From: Crotophaga sulcirostris
Taxonomy: Eukaryota; Chordata; Aves; Cuculiformes; Crotophagidae
Reading direction: 5' to 3'
Length of the DNA stretch: 64,000 nt
NCBI GenBank assembly: GCA_013397455.1
Contig: VYZB01000035.1
Coordinates: 3,533,283 to 3,597,282 of the forward strand
In this document: positions 13,001 through 25,515 of the stretch, piece after piece
Layout: every line of letters begins with the position of its first letter
Position numbering within the stretch: position 1 is the first letter of the stretch
The notes under the pieces: generated by a model
What the model saw: the letters and a program-made list of their open reading frames with translations, nothing else
Database searches by the model: none
What the model was told of the DNA's origin: nothing
Made by a program: the position numbers and the translations under genes

Positions 13001-15122
13001 TTATTTTGACTGAAAACAACAAACTCTTCATTGTTGACAGACTGGTAAAATTTTTAACATAAACACAAATCTAAATTAAGTTTGATATTTCAATTAATCT
13101 TCTCATATCAATAAAAAGCCAGTGGAAAATGATGACTGAAGTATTTCTTTACCATTTCAACCCTTTCCGTAAAATAAAGTTATTTAGGGTGGGTGTCAGA
13201 TATTTCTAAATCTATGTGGCAGGTTGTGCCCAGCTGTGGAACAGGGAGAATGAGTTTCTTTTTTACAGAAACATAATTCCAGTGAAGGATTTTCTAAAGC
13301 AGTAGCAGGTCTAACCTTATTAAACAATTATAGGTACTTCTTTAATCAATCTATCTCGGGACAATTACATTGACTTATATTGGCATATTGAAGAGACTAA
13401 GGTCAGTTTAGCTTTATCTACACTAACTAAATAGAAAAGTCCCCATAAAAAGAAATCAATGTGATGATCTGACATAAACTGAGAGTGCAGCAACAGAACC
13501 ATGGCATTACCTTTCTTCATCCTGCCTTGATCTGGAAACAATTGTGTGGGACATTGGCAAGTGCACTTTGGAGGCTTCCGTAATGCTTGAAGGGATTCGA
13601 GTAGGGCAGAAACAAGAGCAGGATCTCAATTTCCCTTATTTTTTAAACAGATGTGACTAGGAAAAACATTTTTTAAAGAAGTTTTTGCCGTTGTTTTCTT
13701 TTAGATATTTTTTACCGTGGTGATAATTATTTCTCATTCCCTTTCTGCCTTGGTTTTGGGGCTTTGAGAAGTGGGTGCTGCTACAAGAGGGTGCTGAATG
13801 ACTATGAGGGCCTTCCAAGTGGCATGGGAATGCAGGAAGAAACAAGCATGGTGTACATTCAGAGGTACAGTTGGAACTATATTATCAGTTCTATAACTAT
13901 AAAACACTTTTATGGTGCTTGGTTGCTTGAGCAACATTCCTGGCTGCCACTCATTGCTGCTGACTGCATCTTCCTATTACTGCTTTCTGGAAGTTGAGTT
14001 ATCGTTGCTGCCTTTTGGCTCCTCTTTCTCCTTACATGCAAGGACTACCACTGTGGCTGTTTGTCTATGTTGCTTCGTAGTACAGCTGTCCCTGCTGAGA
14101 AACTGTGTGATGCTGGGGATCACAGTAAGATTTTGAGTGCAGGCCTGATGGACTTTCCTTCGCATCACTTTAAAGTCTGAGACAGATGAATGTGACAATA
14201 ATGATAAGGTTAGAATTTTAAGGAGACATTCTTGGCGCCAGAGAGAGAAATAAAATAACCAGTTTTCAGCTTCTCTACTGCTAAACACACACCAGTCATT
14301 TGATGTATTCCAGGGTGGCCAAAAAAAGGCCCAATAAAGAAAGAAATGTGATTTCTGTGTATTTGACTTATATAAAACTGGATACTTTAATATCAGGAAA
14401 AGAACAGGGGAGAAAATGTGGGCTTTTAAAAGTATTTAAGCAGGTCATTCATTCATTCATCTTGTTGAGGTTGAGTAAGAAATGTCACTGAAGTGACATT
14501 CAATTCTAAAATATAATTGAGTAGATCTGCAAATGTCTTAGGTGGGAAAAATACTTTTCATATACACATAGATACCTGATCGTTGATTATCTGAGTTTCA
14601 GAAGCAGCAATGGGACTCATAATAGATCTTGGCTTGTTCCTACACATCTATCCGCAAAGGCATTGTGTCTACTAGTGCTGATTGCCAGCTCAACCCATGA
14701 TGTTACAATTGACTCACAGTGATTTTCCTCTGTGCAAAGTCAATAAAAACTTTCAGCTCTATAAATACCCTTGGGGTAAAGATACGTATATTCTAAAAGA
14801 CAAGCAATAGGGCCAGATGGAATATATGACATGTAATACAACCTTTGACACATTAAAAAGGCACTTCAGGAACCCACTATAAACCTGGTGGAGCTTGGTG
14901 CTTCTAGACAGTAGCCAAACTGTGAACTGTCTTTAGTAAACCAGAAGGAAAATCATGACATTTTGTCAAAATGAGTGAAAGAACTCTGGTCAGTTCACGC
15001 CTATTGCTTAATTAGACTCAATAAAGCTGTTGCTTTCCCCCTAAGAAAAGATCTTTCCAGCAGATCCAAATGCTAAGACCACTGATTTGTTATTGTCTTG
15101 CTAAAATACTAATTCACATTCA
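7053..15122. other. Unique non-coding sequence
   Basis: Eight kilobases without a recognisable repeat or gene. The longest plus-strand frame (9899-10396, 165 codons) encodes no domain I recognise, has no hydrophobic or repeat pattern, and its antisense strand is open too, so chance is the simplest reading. An (ATTC)4 run lies at 14446-14460. The stretch 10560-10640 includes a CTATAAATAT motif in a block that looks less random than its surroundings, but no promoter can be argued from it. Confidence 0.55.
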
Positions 15123-15191
15123 CTTAGACTGGTGTAATAGTACCAGTCTAAGCACAATACCAGTCTAAGTACTAAGTAATTACCAGTCTAA
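15123..15191. repeat. Inverted plus direct repeat cluster (ACCAGTCTAAG)
   Basis: CTTAGACTGGT (15123-15133) and ACCAGTCTAAG (15142-15152) form a perfect 11-bp stem with an 8-base loop. The same 11-mer recurs at 15159-15169, and a 10-base version (ACCAGTCTAA) at 15182-15191. Any of the three right-hand copies could pair with the left arm. Function is unknown. It may be a small local duplication product or a remnant of terminal repeats. Confidence 0.8.
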
Positions 15192-15477
15192 TACAATAGT
15201 ATTGCAGCTCAGTGAAGAGCCATAAATATATACACAGAAAAATGTGAACAAGTGATTATTCTCTTGGAAGAAAATACAGTATGGGTTACGTCCTCTTAGA
15301 AAGCCACACTACGAAGCTTTCCTTTTAATGGTGTTGCTAATTGACAGCTCTTTCTGAAAGTAGGAACACTTTCAGGGTTCACATCAGTATCTATAATCAT
15401 AGAGGCCATAACAATTTCTTGGTACAAATATTTTGTCTATTTTTATCTGCTATCTACTTATTATCCTGAGCTATTGA

Positions 15478-15700
15478 ATTGTAGAACAATTGAAGGTGGA
15501 AGGGGTCCCTGAAGCAGCATAACTTAGATCAGATGTTCAGAGCAGCCTTTTGTAGTCTGGCTGTGAATATCTCCAAGGATAGGGAGTCTACAACCCTTCT
15601 CTACAGTGGGTTGATTGATGATCTGAGTGTAGAAACGCTAGGTAAAATCTTGTGCTGCCATTTATCATTTGCCCTCGGCTGCAGCCTGTCTGTTCACATG
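15478..15700 (-). mobile_element. CR1 LINE 3' end, old copy
   Basis: The order of motifs matches the reverse complement of a CR1 3' end: GTAGAACAATTGAAGGTGGAAGG, then a TCCCTGAAG block, then GAATATCTCCAAGGATAGGGAGTC and ACAACCCTTCTCTACAGTGGG, which correspond to the familiar GGTTGGAAGGGACC, CTCCAGGGATGGGG and ACAACCTCTCTGGGCAACC segments. It is more diverged than the copies at 6.3 and 17.7 kb, hence older. It is non-coding and 5'-truncated. The upper limit is soft. Confidence 0.75.
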
Positions 15701-17672
15701 GCTTTTTCTGTGTGATGTGCAGCATTACATTAATGTGTTTTACCTTTCCTCCATGGTCCTGTAGCCCAGGGCTTGGACAAGCCACCGTATAATGTTGGCA
15801 CCCTGGAGCATCGTCGCTGGTTCTCTAACCTCTTCTTCAGTCCGATGGTACACACAGGCCATCAGATGCAGTGGTGCTGAGGCACTGGGCACATAGACCT
15901 GGTCTGATACATTTCCTTCCCGTGTTCCTGTGCTAAAGTGAGCCATTTCAGCTAGCAGATTCAGTGCAAAAGGAGACTGAAAGTGAAATTGAACCATGGA
16001 GATTTTCCCCCAGACCATGGGAAAACATGACTTTGTTTTTAATTTCTTAATATCAGAATCTACTTCTCAGCCTTGCTGGACTGCAGGCTACGAATCTGAA
16101 ATGTCTGTTGCAGTTATGACCCCATGGTCCAACATGCTCTGGCTAGGAGGAATAACTCTTCCTCAGAAATATTAGTATGTATTGCTGGCAAAGTTTGACA
16201 GCTGTAGGAAGTAAATCTATTGTTGTGCAGAATATTTGCTTCCTGAATAAAGGGACAATAGATATAAGAAATCCCACTGTGCTTTAATAATCCCATGGTT
16301 CAGAAAAACCACCTGGATCTTGTGATTAAAATACTGATGAGTCTGGTGAATTAATGCAGTGATGGTACAGCATTGCCTTTCAGCATTTAGCTTGACTGCT
16401 GTGTCGAGTGTATTTACAGCAGGCTAATCCCCAGATTTGCAAATGAAACTGAATTTCCTGCAGCAGTGTGTGTGTGACTTTTTTTTTAACGAAGGAGGCT
16501 GAATGTGATGAAACCAACTGGCTGTACCTATAGACTGAGGAGGCACATAGTATTTTCATTTATTCTCCAGGTGTGAGCAGCTTGCAACCAGCATGGCCAG
16601 CGGGGCCCTTGTTAACCAACATCCCTCACTATGTGTTATGAATGCAACAATGGATGAAGCTTCATTACATACAAAACTTGAACCTACAGCAGCCTGAAGC
16701 CTGTGTTGGTGTATCTGGTGCCATAAAGCTGACTTCCCAGGGGAGAGCTGGATGTCTTCCAAGAAAGACTTCAATAACAGAGGAAATGGAAGGAAGGATA
16801 AGAAATAAAGCAGTGCCGAGAGCAGACTGTAGAAGACAGATCATCAGATAGTGTAAATTCTGCTGGCAGCATGGATGTTAATGGCTCATCAGGACTTTTT
16901 CTTCTTCCAGATCCAGCCAGAACAGAATATTGATTGCTTTACAGTAAATTCTTGTTTACTGCAGGCTAGATTCAATCACAGAGCAGAATGATAATGTGAA
17001 AACGGAGTTAGACATTTTCTAGAAAAAGAACCCACATTTTTTCCATAGGCTCCAACCCCATACAGTCAGCCCATAAACTATTCAATTTTTAAGGCATAGG
17101 CTAGAGCAAAGAAGAGAAAAAGATACAAGATATCCTTTTTTATCATCAACATGGTTAATCTTAGAAATAGCGTTGAAAATGACCTTAGATCTTACATAGG
17201 ATGCAGATACTTTAAGGGGAAAAATATCTTCCAGATTATCACTAGTCTGTTCTCCCTTCTTCCCATCTCCCACCCCCCAAAAAGTTCAGAAAAATCACTG
17301 AGATTTCTGGCGCTTGTGTCCCCATGTGCTGTCACAAATAACCCATTACTTAAAAAGCTCCAGAGACTACTGCTATAATTTCAGGAGCAGACCTGCAAAA
17401 CTGGCATTATGTCACACACATCAGATGGTTCAAAATGCATCAGCCTGTGTGCTTGGCAGCACGTGACAGCTGTCAAAACCGAGTTGCTGTTTGTGTGCCT
17501 ACAAGCTGTCTTTTCCATTTGCCTTTTTGACATCTGAAAGGAAGAGCAGAAACTGGAATTCAGAGCAGAGGACTCAGGGCAATGGCCCTAGTATAAGGCA
17601 AGGAAGTTTTTGATGTTTCAGTTTACCCATATTTATGTGTAATGAGGTAAAATGTTGCTTCTTCAAGGTAGA
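15701..17672. other. Unique non-coding sequence
   Basis: Nothing recognised. Short open frames at 15740-16018 (minus) and 16642-16851 (plus) have no family resemblance. Confidence 0.55.
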
Positions 17673-17766
17673 ATGATAGAGTCATAGAATCATAGAATCA
17701 TAGAATGGTTCAGGTTGGAAGGGACCTTAAAGATCATCTAGGTCCAGCCCCCCTGCCATGGGCAGA
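17673..17766 (-). mobile_element. CR1 LINE, short 3'-terminal fragment
   Basis: Begins with repeated TCATAGAA units (the CR1 8-mer tail in reverse complement) followed by GGTTCAGGTTGGAAGGGACC, AAAGATCATCTAGGTCCAGC and CCCCTGCCATGGGCAG, the standard last ~90 bp of an avian CR1. It stops abruptly after GGGCAG, so this is an extremely 5'-truncated insertion. Divergence from the usual avian CR1 3' end is low, suggesting a fairly recent copy. Confidence 0.95.
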
Positions 17767-20700
17767 TAGTATTGCAAGATCTGAAGCACTTAAAGCATGC
17801 ACTTCTGGAAGTAAAATGCCATTGACAACACATTTCTTGACAGTGTTCACAGTCAGGGCTCATCCTTGTTTTTCTGGTGACAGGCCTCTGCATAACAGAA
17901 ATGGTGCCAAAACACCCTTGATAGCAGAGCATACCCCGCTGTGTACTACCCAACTTGCTGGTCCAGACATATTCTGTGCACGCAAGAAATGATATGATAT
18001 TCAGTTTACTATTTCTGATTTCTCCCTTCTGAATTTTCAGTTGGCTGAGGGCACTTCAAGGTTATCCAGAGTCATGCAAACAAGGAACTGTACTTTGCAT
18101 CAGAAACGTCTGACGCTCAACTTTCAACAAAACGTATGGATAGGCCAATAAAAAATGGAAAGAAAAGCCTTTAGGTCAATAAGCTGCTTTTATGCAACTA
18201 GGAGTAGAATTTTAACCACAATTTCCACCACCCCCCCCCACAATGAATTATTAACATGTGCCATAAAAATGCTATAAGCAGAGGACAAATAGGACATTCT
18301 GAGAGAATGTCAGAGCTTCATATTTTCACTTAGAACACAGGAAAAAAACCACCACCTTTTCAATGATGCATCTATTAAAATAAGGCCAACCATAAAAGCT
18401 GTGAAACAGAGAGAGCTTTACTCTCTATGACTACCTCAAAAGCCAAAAGAGACTGAAATATACCTGCTCCTTATGTACTAGCAACAAAGTTTATCATTTT
18501 GCTGTCATGACCATGAAATTAAGTTGAACCTCAGGAAACTAATCAGACAAACTGTTCCATCATATAAATGTCTTCTCCTGAAACTACTTTTCTAAGATAT
18601 TGGAATAAATCAGCTCCGCCAGAGATTAACATTTTTCTTTTTACAAATTCAACTTCTGTCATAAATACTTGCAGAAAGAAAAAATGAAACCTTTTCTGGA
18701 AGATTGCTTCAAACCATGTTTCCTAAACCACAAAATCACAACAATCGTCTTGCTTTGCCTTGTTTTCTAATAGGCTGAGTGACACAGCCATTAGCTTTGT
18801 CTTGATACAGAATTTGTTTTAAAGAAGTCATCTACAGAGAACTTAGGTGTTGCCAGGTTTGCCTGACTCTATGGCAAAGCATAAATAACTCCAACGTTAA
18901 CCTGGAGTAATTAAAGAGGGAGCTGGTCCTTGCTCCAGCAGGCGAAGGATTCTGGTTCCCCCAAGTAGCATGGGTAATCTTCCTTTGGCCAAACCTGCCA
19001 AGGGCTTCCTGAGAATGGAGGTTTCCTAACTCCCAGTTAGAAGAAATCCTAACCTAGCCTAAGTAACACACTGAGGAAGAGCAAAAAAGGAAGACGACAA
19101 AAACCTAGGCTCATATTACCAGCTACTTTCCTCCTGTAAATTCCAGTTTATCTAAATGCCAGCAATGACTTTCATTCTTGAGGCCATTGATTTTCCAGCA
19201 CTAATCAGTACCCTTACGCCCATCCAAGCAGAAAATTACACTTGAGAAAAGATGGACTGTAATTGAAGGTGCCTGCCTTTGTAACCCCTCAGGTGCTGCA
19301 GACTTGAGCAAACATCCTCAGTCAGTTATCAGATTTTAGAAGACATGAGCACCTATGAAGAACGCAGGTGTGGATATTTGATGGGACCATTAGTCCTCTT
19401 TCCCTGTGGGGTTCAACCCTAAATTTGCAATCAGCTTTACAGAACCACCCCTGAGGTACACCATGGGACTCAGTCTGTAAAAGATGAGAAAAGGTGTTGG
19501 ACCCAAGCTGTGCCAGCCTTTTTCCTAGCTCAGTCTCCTGAATAGTGAGGTCTCCAGTAAGGTGACTGAAAGTTTGGGGTTGCTTGATTCAAACAACAGA
19601 TAAAACCCTAGCCCTAAGCTGAATGACAGCTGACAGACACAATCAAAGGTGCATACAACAAAATCCCTCAGTTATCACCATCAACCACACTCCTGGTGAT
19701 GATCAAAGTCCTACTAAATTCATGAAAAGATTCTGGGCTTTACGCCATTTTTTCATAAACTTCACAGAAACCATAATTTGGGACAAACTCTACTGAGATA
19801 GAAAAGCAAAGCCCTTGTCCGCTAAGATAAACAGCTTCTTCCGACCCCCTGGGCATGGGAAACTGCACACCCATGCCGTGATGGGGGCTGACTTCTCCAA
19901 GGCCTGGTGAGGTAGCACTGAGCAGAGTCAAATACCTTTAACATTTTGCAGAAAGAATAACCATGGCTAGGTTTCCCATGGAGCATACAATAAAAACAAC
20001 CCCACAAGTAAAGTAAAGGATGGATGGCACTGCAGGTTGGACCATGGACATCATCTGGTCTGCCCAGGATGTCATTGAAGTTCTGTTTGGTCTTAGGGTT
20101 AGGAGATGGAAGACTGGAATAATGTTGCAAGGTGATGTAAGAAGAAAGATGGGGCTGATGAGAGCAAAGAACTTTGCCCACCTTGTAGGGCAGGACCTTC
20201 TACCCAGACTGAGGAAGATAACCAGACTGATTTCCTCTGAGGGCTGGAGAGGGTGCATGGATGTGTTAGCCTTTCTATTGCTCAACTTTGTGGAAACTCC
20301 TTGCAGGTTGTTGAGCTGTGACTAGTGGTGGCATTAGGCTTAGAGTAGGGTGTGGAAAGTATTTCCAGAAGACAAGTAGGGGTCTGTTTCTTGAGGATAA
20401 AATGACTGATGAAGAAGTCTAGTATTTTTGGACCCAAAGTTTATTGCCTGAATACTAGTTGTACAAAAAAAGGCAAAAGAATATACCTTGACATTTTCAT
20501 ACACTTCTGACTACAATGGTTTAGAATAATAAGAAGTGATGGATTTATTGAGTAGAAAAATAACACATCTGTGTGCTGTGCAGGCTGAACATATTGTGGA
20601 TGTAATTAAAAGCTTGGCACCTGCTGCTTAAGTGATTGTAATAATCTGATACAAGAAATGTTAGAGTGGTTAACATAGGTGCGTAGGGCAGGGAGTTTCT

Positions 20701-20887
20701 AGCGGCGATGCTTTCCAGGAGTGATGGTAGGTACAGGAGTGGAGACAGCTCTGTGCTGAGCCAGGTGGGTGGGGAGGAGAAGGTGGCTGGACACAAGGCA
20801 AACACGCACGGCCTGTAGTGGGGAAGGGAGAGACACTGCTTTCCACAGAGGGTTTCAGGGCACCTGGAGTACAGAAGCTGTCTAAAC
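17767..20887. other. Unique non-coding sequence
   Basis: No recognised repeat or gene. A C9 run is at 18231-18239. The minus-strand open frame 19938-20285 (115 codons) ends in a hydrophobic stretch with a GN motif that superficially resembles the first helix of a G-protein-coupled receptor, but it stops directly afterwards and is discussed among the rejected items. Confidence 0.55.
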
Positions 20888-21014
20888 CAGTGGTCTCCAA
20901 AGCAAGGTGTGTGCACACCAAGGCTGCACAAGAAAGTCATTGTGGTGTGGGAAGAAAATACTTTTTGTTCTGTGTTTTTTTTTACTATACAATCAAAAAG
21001 TTTGTACATCACTG
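20888..21014. mobile_element. Short non-autonomous hAT-like DNA transposon (MITE)
   Basis: A 127-bp element starts CAGTGGTCTCCAAA and ends, read on the opposite strand, CAGTGATGTACAAA. These imperfect terminal inverted repeats begin with the CAGTG of many hAT/Charlie-type elements. The flanks are 8-mers GTCTAAAC (20880-20887) and GTCTAATT (21015-21022), matching at six of eight positions, as expected of a decayed 8-bp hAT target duplication. There is no transposase coding capacity. The hAT assignment rests on the termini and duplication length alone; the internal sequence was not recognised. Confidence 0.55.
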
Positions 21015-24000
21015 GTCTAATTTCCCATCAAAAAGTACTGGGAGGAGTAAGATCCTGAAATTCTGCTTCTGACCTGACTTCAGCCTGGTACTAACAAATT
21101 ACATGAGATGGAAACCCATGTCTTTCTTTGGGTCCTAGCTTGCTGCCGTGGCCTCGGCTACTGCTTCTGCTTCTTGTCAAACGGCCTCTCATAAGCTTTT
21201 ACCTTCTGTTTCACTACATGTGGAAGTTTACAAATTACCTAAAGAGAGGATATAGTTTTCTGCTTGCTTCAGTTCCCCTGCGAGGCTTCCCTGCTTTGCA
21301 GTGCAGGGACAGGTGGGAGCTCATGGTTGGCTACTCCGCTTTCCCCATCATAAAAACAACTTTGGCAGTAAACATAAAATATGAGGTTCCTGTGTGGCAT
21401 AAGCAGTGTCCATATTTTACAACAATTATTATAGAAATAGACATGTGACCTGCTGCTGACATATCCATCATATTCATAACTGGCATTGCAATGCGTCACT
21501 ATTTCAATGATTTACACCCTCTGAAAGCTCTGCACCAGGTGCTGCAGAGGGTAGATGTTATCTACCGGTATGTGAGCAGCACAGGAAAGACAAGGACAAC
21601 AAAATACATGTCAAACTTGAAAGACATTTGAGAAAATTTCCAGCTGACACCAGAGATTAGAAATTGAAAAATGTATAACCAGGGAAGCAGAGATGTTTTC
21701 TGTGGGCTATAGATGTACACTGACTGCAGCTGCGGGAGCTGCAGTGGGGAAAGTCCACCTGCCAGGACCTGCTCATGGATCAGTGAGCCACGGTCAGAGC
21801 CTTTGTAAATCCACAGTGCCAGTGGAAAAACAACCTACTTGTTTCTATATTTGTATGCATGACCATGGCAGTAGGGCTGCATGATGAAACACTTCTTGCA
21901 GCGTTGCAACATTTTGTCTTCCTGCCTTTTTCATTCCCATTAGCAATTCCTCCATCTTTTCCTACAGTGATACTGAGGGGATTAATTCAGTTGTCTGTGA
22001 TGTGTCTGTTCGCGTCAGTAATTCTCCCCCGAATGAGAAAAACTAACTACAGTCTTCTTTTTTGCCTCTTTCACACTTATCCCAATATTTACGTCTCTGT
22101 GAAATACATTTTCATGTTGTTTCTGATGAAGGCTCTTTAATATTCTTCACTTCAGCTGGAAAAAAATATGAGTGCAACTCCAGTAAAATTTAGCCAGGTA
22201 TGACTAGCTATGCATTTTTCTACTCCACATTGCACTTCTCATCTCACAACTGATGCTGCCACACAGGTATCTAGTTTGTAATTTTGTTATCAAATGAAGC
22301 TCCACAAAGGTTTACTCTCTTATTCCTCCTTTCTCAGCAGATAAAATTTAGATTAACTTCAGTACCTGATTTATACATTTTATTCTCTCTATGGAACCAG
22401 AACGCGGTAGTCACAGGTGTGAATCTTTCAAGATGATACAGAAGCATCAAAAATGTCCAATTTCATAGGATTTAAATCTCCAATCACTATATTTAATTTT
22501 ATAAACAAATAGTTTTTACCTAGCTTTCTTCTGTTCATAGTAGCAACCACAGAAATATCTCACTGTCCTGTCTAGAAAAATTAAATAAGGTTTTTCAGTG
22601 GAAGTAGATGATGCTTACAGTACAGAAATAGACAGTTTCTAGTCAGCAGGATTATAGGAATGAAAAGCTCAGCAAGAGTGAAGTTGTATTGCAGAGTTAT
22701 CTCTATCTAGACAGTAGACAGTAATTTCCATAAACTAAAGAGAAAATTCTGTTATCATCACTGCTTTGCAAGTCAAAGACCCATTTTAAAATTCTCTTAT
22801 ATTCCCTTGCTTTTCCTTAATTCCCTCACTGCCTCCTCTTTCGTGTTTTATTTGATAATCAAAGAACAATGAAGCGTGAAAAACACATTCGATGGTTTTC
22901 TAATATATTTAGTTGTCTATAGAATAGTGTGCTTTGCAAGTGTAAATTTAAAGGAGGGGAGGAAATGCCCTTTAACAGTACTACCTATTGCACACCATGC
23001 TCTGCAAGGGTCTTATTGTGTCTTGGTAATTTAAAATCAGTATGTGAGCCATTTTTTTACTAAAATTGTTGGTCCTGTAGACCTCAGTATCTTCTCCTTA
23101 CTCTCCATATTGCTTCCCTTGAGCAAACACCACCTTCACCTGGTCAACTGCTGAAAATTAACTTGTCAATAGCAGTTTAGAAGTAAAGATTAGCTTTGAG
23201 CCAGATAAACTGTAGGATCCAGCTCACTGCACAGCCATATGAACACTGGTACCAGTTTGAGAGACACCACAATAACATGTGGCCAGTGACAAGCCAAAAG
23301 GTGACTGAGAGAAAATAAACCCACCTCTTGACAATAGCCCACCCTTAAATCAGCTTTAAGAGATGGCAAGGCAGAACCTTGAGCCAAGGAAATTAAGTGA
23401 AGTCATGGCCATTCCTGTCAAAGCCGTGGCTTGCACTGGGTTGTTTCCTAAACAGAAAGACAAGACATGTTTGGTTTTTATTTTTCCATTATAAAAAAAG
23501 TCAAGAGATTTCATATATTCCTTCACAAACAACATTCTTGGCAAGACTATTCAAGTACAGAATATTGTAGACCACATACTCATGCCTTTTCAGTTGTGAG
23601 CATGTAAAATAACCATACTTTTGGTGGGGAAGGTGTTGCAGAATACCTAGAGTGAGTGCATATTTAATATCTTAAAAATTAATTGTCCACATTTGTTTTC
23701 CCTCAAATGCATATACATGTGGACAAATATCAACATTTATAAAATGTTAACTATTACACATACACATATCTATGTATATAATAAGATATGAGAAATATCT
23801 ATGAACAAAACATAATGAGTAACATATCTTCTAAATTCTTGCTCAGTAATAAATCTATTTATCCACATGCTTTGCTGTCAAAATAGCTTATTCAATTAAT
23901 CCACTATTGGCTTGTCAAACTGGCATGTTTTTCAACTACATTAATAGCAGAGTTTATGGACTCTGCTTCATTAATCTATTTAGGGATGGTACTTAGCACC

Positions 24001-25151
24001 AAGGAAATGCAAAATAGAGAAAATTATCAAAGCAGCTTGCAAGGCTGACTATTTCTGAGTGCCTCTGCATTTGGTTACAGCTCAGGGCAGCCACCATGCA
24101 GGCTCCTAGCAGCTGACTCTCTGCTTGCCCCATTTGGGGAGCTGGCTGTACAAGCCTTTTTTCTTGCCCAGTTTTCCACCCTGCAGATGGTGAAGCCATG
24201 ATCCGAGTTATTGCTGTCCTATTTTCTGTCACAACGTATTTTTGCACATCTGTCTCCATCATGGGAGAAGGCAGAGCCACCTGGCAGGGGCTGTGGCACC
24301 ACAACTCAGCAAGAGCTGGTGAAGAGCATTCACAAGGGTGAGGGAGCCCACAATGACCATCACTGTCATCCATTCATGTCTACCAGGTCTCAAGGACTAC
24401 ACTCACTGCAAGTCCTTAGGATGGCAAGGAAAGACTAGTTTTCCTAGCTCTGGTGTTATGTTTAACACTGAAACAATTAGAGGAAATGAACATGGAAAAG
24501 CAAAACATTCTAGTAATAGGAGGAGAAAATGTATATATTTTATCCTAATGAAGGCTGACTGGGGAACCCCTTTGCATTTACCAGCAGTTTTTAAACATTT
24601 AGAATATTGTATTTTGGTTTCTGTATACTACTTGAACTGTACTTTTGCACAGTTTTTATACATCGCCTGTAATGAAAATCCACCAAGGTTATTTGGGATT
24701 TTCTATGCATATTTAGCTGTGATTGACTCACAGCTCCTGGGAATCTAGAAAAAATAAATGCATGGCAGTTTTCTTATCTCTTCACTTAAAGCACAGTTAC
24801 AAACACCTCTGCATAGTTGCATCAGTGCGATTGAAGATGAGTGCAAAAAAGTCTTTATTCTTATGCTAGATCTCAGCACTATAAAGACACCACACACTTG
24901 TTCTGTGATGAAAAGAAAGACTACATGACACATTTTTAGGTTAAGCTCTGAGCAAAAAGCATGCTTGACAGAGGTTTACACATAGCTGTTGTAAATTCTG
25001 TTTTATCCCTGCTAATTTTGTGTCTACTTTTGACTAAATAACAAATCCCAGCTGAGTATCTGAATTCTTGAATGCTGACAGGACTTGCTGAGTTGAATAC
25101 CTACTAAGGTTGTCCATGCTGCCGAAGTGAAAAGCAACTCCTTTATGCTGC
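21015..25151. other. Unique non-coding sequence
   Basis: No gene or repeat recognised. 23690-23810 is very AT-rich with alternating purine-pyrimidine steps (ATATACAT, TATGTATATAA) and is low-complexity rather than a defined microsatellite. Confidence 0.55.
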
Positions 25152-25515
25152 TGTAGTAAGAGGAGTCCCGGAGTCAAAAATCGATCCTCATAGAGGCATG
25201 GTCAATGCTCCTTTATTCTATTTCCAGGCTACATTATCTAGCGTTTTTCCGAGAGTACACGCGTCCACACAACCTGCAAGCCACAGGTGATGTCATTCTC
25301 CATACCCTCACGATTTGTCCACGTGAACAATTAACATCCTTCATCCGTAGTTCATCCCGTCGCTTTTTCCCGCGGCTTCATCGGTCTCCTGCTTCTGTCT
25401 CTGCTCCTGCCTTATCACTTTGCTTTCTCTTCTCAACCCTCCACCGCATGCCTGAAATTCCTCCAAGCCTGACTGGTTCAAGGGCAAACATCCTTCTCAC
25501 AGAAACCCTTCTACA
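25152..25515 (-). mobile_element. Solo LTR of an endogenous retrovirus, ERVK-like
   Basis: A 364-bp block has retroviral LTR termini on the minus strand: it starts TGTAG (25515 downward) and ends CTACA (25156-25152). It is flanked by identical 6-bp direct repeats TGCTGC at 25146-25151 and 25516-25521. Six-base target duplications are typical of ERVK/beta-retrovirus-like integrations. A polyadenylation signal AATAAA reads on the minus strand at 25217-25212, suitably placed near the R/U5 end. CpG dinucleotides are far denser than in the surroundings (for example around 25320-25385), so methylation decay is limited and the insertion is probably young. No internal viral genes or second LTR are seen, so this is a recombination product, not a provirus. 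Family name unknown to me. Confidence 0.82.

Noticed and set aside
19938..20285. Minus-strand frame ending in a hydrophobic stretch with a GN motif, like helix 1 of a G-protein-coupled receptor
   Set aside because: It stops right after the stretch, no second helix or later receptor motifs follow in any frame, and no splice donor precedes the stop. Most likely coincidence.
20545..21012. 155-codon minus-strand open frame
   Set aside because: It runs through the hAT-like element and has only composition-driven content; no family resemblance.
25111..25130. CTTCGGCAGCA on the minus strand, as near the start of U6 snRNA
   Set aside because: Only about 11 bases match; the following sequence does not continue as U6.
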